Source of the DNA: Mycobacterium fragae
GTDB lineage: Bacteria; Actinomycetota; Actinomycetes; Mycobacteriales; Mycobacteriaceae
Assembly: GCF_002102185.1 (NCBI RefSeq)
Contig: NZ_LQOW01000006.1
Location: forward strand, 124,001-188,000
Length of the DNA: 64,000 nucleotides
Direction: 5' to 3'
Shown here: in pieces, positions 62,630 through 64,000 of the stretch
How the letters are laid out: each line of letters starts with the position of its first letter
How positions within the stretch are numbered: position 1 is the first letter of the stretch
Position numbers and translations under genes: made by a program
Notes under the pieces: model-generated
Databases searched by the model: none
Seen by the model: the letters and a program-made list of their open reading frames with translations, nothing else
What the model was told of the DNA's origin: nothing

Positions 62630-63430
62630 CTAAACTGCTTCGCCGGCCTCGCGCGCCGCCCAGCGCGGGGGGCGTTTCTGCAGGAAAGCGAGCATTCCTT
62701 CGCGCGCCTCGTCCGAGACGAAGAGCCGTGCCGAGTCGGTGGCGAGCCGCTCCGCGTCGCGGTCGAACCCCTCGAGAACAGCCGCGGTGGTCAGCGCTTT
62801 GGATGCGGCCAAGCCCTGTGGAGAGGCGCGTCCCACGTCGGCGACCAGCGATGCCACGGCCGCGTCGACATCGTCGGCGGCGATCGTGATCAATCCGATC
62901 TCGGCGGCGGTCGCGGCGTCGAACGTCTCGCCGGTCAGGTAGTAGCGTGCGGCGGCGCGGGCGGAGATCTTCGGCAGCAAGGTCAGCGAGATGATCGCCG
63001 GCGCGACTCCGATCCGGGCCTCAGTCAACGCGAAGGTGCTGCGCGGGCCGGCCACGGCGATATCGGCCGCACCGACCAGACCCAGACCGCCGGCGCGGAC
63101 GTGGCCGTTTATGGCGACGATCACCGGCTTTGGGCATTCGACGATCGCCCGCAACAGTGCGGTCAGTTCCCGGGCCCGGTCGGCGGCCATCTCGAACGGG
63201 TCGCCACCCGACGCTTGCGACAGATCGGCGCCCGCGCAGAAGGTGTTTCCGGTGTGGCCGAGCACCACCGCGCGCACCGCGGGGTCGGCAGCCGCGTCGC
63301 GCAGACCCTGGTGTAGTTGCTCGACCAGGGTGGCGGACAACGCATTGCGGTTGTGCGGGGAGTCGAGTGTCAGTCGGGCATAGGGTTTTTCGGAACCCGT
63401 CGGCCCGGCGTACTGAACGAGCGTGTCCAT
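62630..63430 (-). CDS. echA7: Enoyl-CoA hydratase/isomerase (EchA7-like)
   Basis: The 266-residue crotonase-family protein shows the HNRNALS entry, the oxyanion segments GNTFCAGADLSQ and VIVAINGHVRAGGLGLVGAADIAVAG, and the catalytic-glutamate region ARIGVAPAIISLTLLP, where E/A positions are partly replaced, so activity may be altered. It is coupled to the acyl-CoA dehydrogenase gene, whose stop overlaps its ATG by one base (TGATG). Position and product match echA7-fadE12 (Rv0971c-Rv0972c). It probably acts in fatty-acid or branched-chain acyl-CoA beta-oxidation. Confidence 0.83.
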   Translation of the reverse strand: MDTLVQYAGPTGSEKPYARLTLDSPHNRNALSATLVEQLHQGLRDAAADPAVRAVVLGHTGNTFCAGADLSQASGGDPFEMAADRARELTALLRAIVECPKPVIVAINGHVRAGGLGLVGAADIAVAGPRSTFALTEARIGVAPAIISLTLLPKISARAAARYYLTGETFDAATAAEIGLITIAADDVDAAVASLVADVGRASPQGLAASKALTTAAVLEGFDRDAERLATDSARLFVSDEAREGMLAFLQKRPPRWAAREAGEAV

Positions 63431-64000
63431 CAGTAGGAGCGGGGCAGGCCCAGCGATGTCTGCGCGACGAAGTTCAGCACCATCTCGCGGCTGACCGGTG
63501 CGATCCGCGACAACCGGGAGGCTGTCAACGCCGCCGCGATGCCGTATTCCTTGGTCAGACCGTTGCCGCCCAATGACTGTACGGCTTGGTCGACGGCCCT
63601 GGCGGAGGCCTCGCCCGCGGCGTATTTCGCCATGTTGGCTGCTTCAGCGGCGCCCGCGTCGTCACCTGTGTCGTAGAGCGTCGCGGCCTTCTGCATCATC
63701 AGCTTGGCCAGTTCGATCTCAATGTGATTCTGCGCCAACGGATGTGACAGCCCTTGGTGCGCACCGATCGGGGTACCCCACACCTTGCGGGTCTTGACGT
63801 AGTCGGTGGCCTTGTTGATGGCGAACCGGCCCATGCCGACCGCGCTGGCCGCGCCCATGATGCGTTCCGGGTTGAGCCCGGCAAACAGCTGTGCGATCGC
63901 GGCGTCCTCCGAGCCCACCAGCGCGTCGGCCGGCAGCCGCACATCGTCGATGAAGACCTGGAACTGACGCTCGGGGCTGATCAGCTCCATCTCGATCGGG
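63430..64000 (-). CDS. fadE12: Acyl-CoA dehydrogenase, C-terminal part (cut by window edge)
   Basis: The last ~190 codons of an acyl-CoA dehydrogenase are visible. The frame stays open to base 64000. It includes the middle beta-domain end (FQVFIDDVRLPADALVG), the helical domain GMGRFAINKATDYVKTRKVWGTPIGAHQGLSHPLAQ and the C-terminal QSLGGNGLTKEYGIAAALTASRLSRIAPVSREM loop with its flavin-contact glycine-rich turn. It catalyses the first dehydrogenation of beta-oxidation. It lies upstream of echA7 in a coupled pair. The symbol is by position relative to M. tuberculosis. Confidence 0.85.
   Translation of the reverse strand, partial: PIEMELISPERQFQVFIDDVRLPADALVGSEDAAIAQLFAGLNPERIMGAASAVGMGRFAINKATDYVKTRKVWGTPIGAHQGLSHPLAQNHIEIELAKLMMQKAATLYDTGDDAGAAEAANMAKYAAGEASARAVDQAVQSLGGNGLTKEYGIAAALTASRLSRIAPVSREMVLNFVAQTSLGLPRSY

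Overview
The window is high-GC actinobacterial DNA, and gene content and order place it in Mycobacterium. From about 9.2 kb to the right edge it follows, from memory, the M. tuberculosis Rv0923c-Rv0972c backbone: mntH, a dapB-like gene, an SDR, ku, ligD, the FAH/MBL fusion gene, fpg, pgi, chorismate mutase, uvrD1, the M23 peptidase, sucCD, an F420-type oxidoreductase, the 34 kDa-antigen-like gene, purN-purH, a MoxR/VWA pair, an lprP-like lipoprotein locus, echA7 and fadE12. Intact cobF and several accessory blocks point to a non-tuberculous species.

Region 1, 1-9.1 kb: most of an integrated phage-like element with its integrase next to the 3' end of tRNA-Arg(CCT). It has a divergent switch (excisionase against a probably leaderless repressor followed by the integrase) and a tightly coupled minus-strand operon: TOPRIM primase/helicase, small zinc-ribbon proteins, a NUMOD4 remnant, an HK97-fold capsid, a small protein and a small-terminase-like protein. 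No portal, large terminase, protease or tail gene is seen, so it resembles a phiRv1/phiRv2-type or capsid-forming satellite. Its left part carries a HigBA-like toxin-antitoxin pair with a third overlapping gene that is cut by the window edge, the layout of a toxin-antitoxin-chaperone system.

Region 2, 9.1-23.2 kb: an F420-type oxidoreductase, a gamma-glutamylcyclotransferase/poly-gamma-glutamate hydrolase fusion, mntH, dehydrogenases and small stress-type proteins, then ku and ligD (the NHEJ pair). A four-gene polyol operon (two mannitol-type dehydrogenases, a HAD phosphatase, a PfkB sugar kinase) lies between ku and ligD.

Region 3, 23.2-37.2 kb: a quinone-reductase/cupin operon divergent from an HxlR regulator with duplicated operator-like repeats; an FAH/metallo-beta-lactamase fusion; an enoyl-CoA hydratase; a GAF-ANTAR regulator; a Crp-type regulator; and a chemosensory-like set (two CheB-type esterases, CheR-PAS, STAS-HATPase) with no receptor, CheA or flagellar gene. 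An AurF-like diiron protein and a shortened monooxygenase follow, behind a strong palindrome.

Region 4, 37.2-64 kb: cobF and then core metabolism and repair in mycobacterial order. It ends with a WXG-like protein / alpha-beta hydrolase / lipoprotein trio that could be a type VII secretion lipase with its partner and immunity protein, a DUF1707 protein, echA7 and a truncated fadE12. All comparisons with M. tuberculosis are from memory and were not computed.
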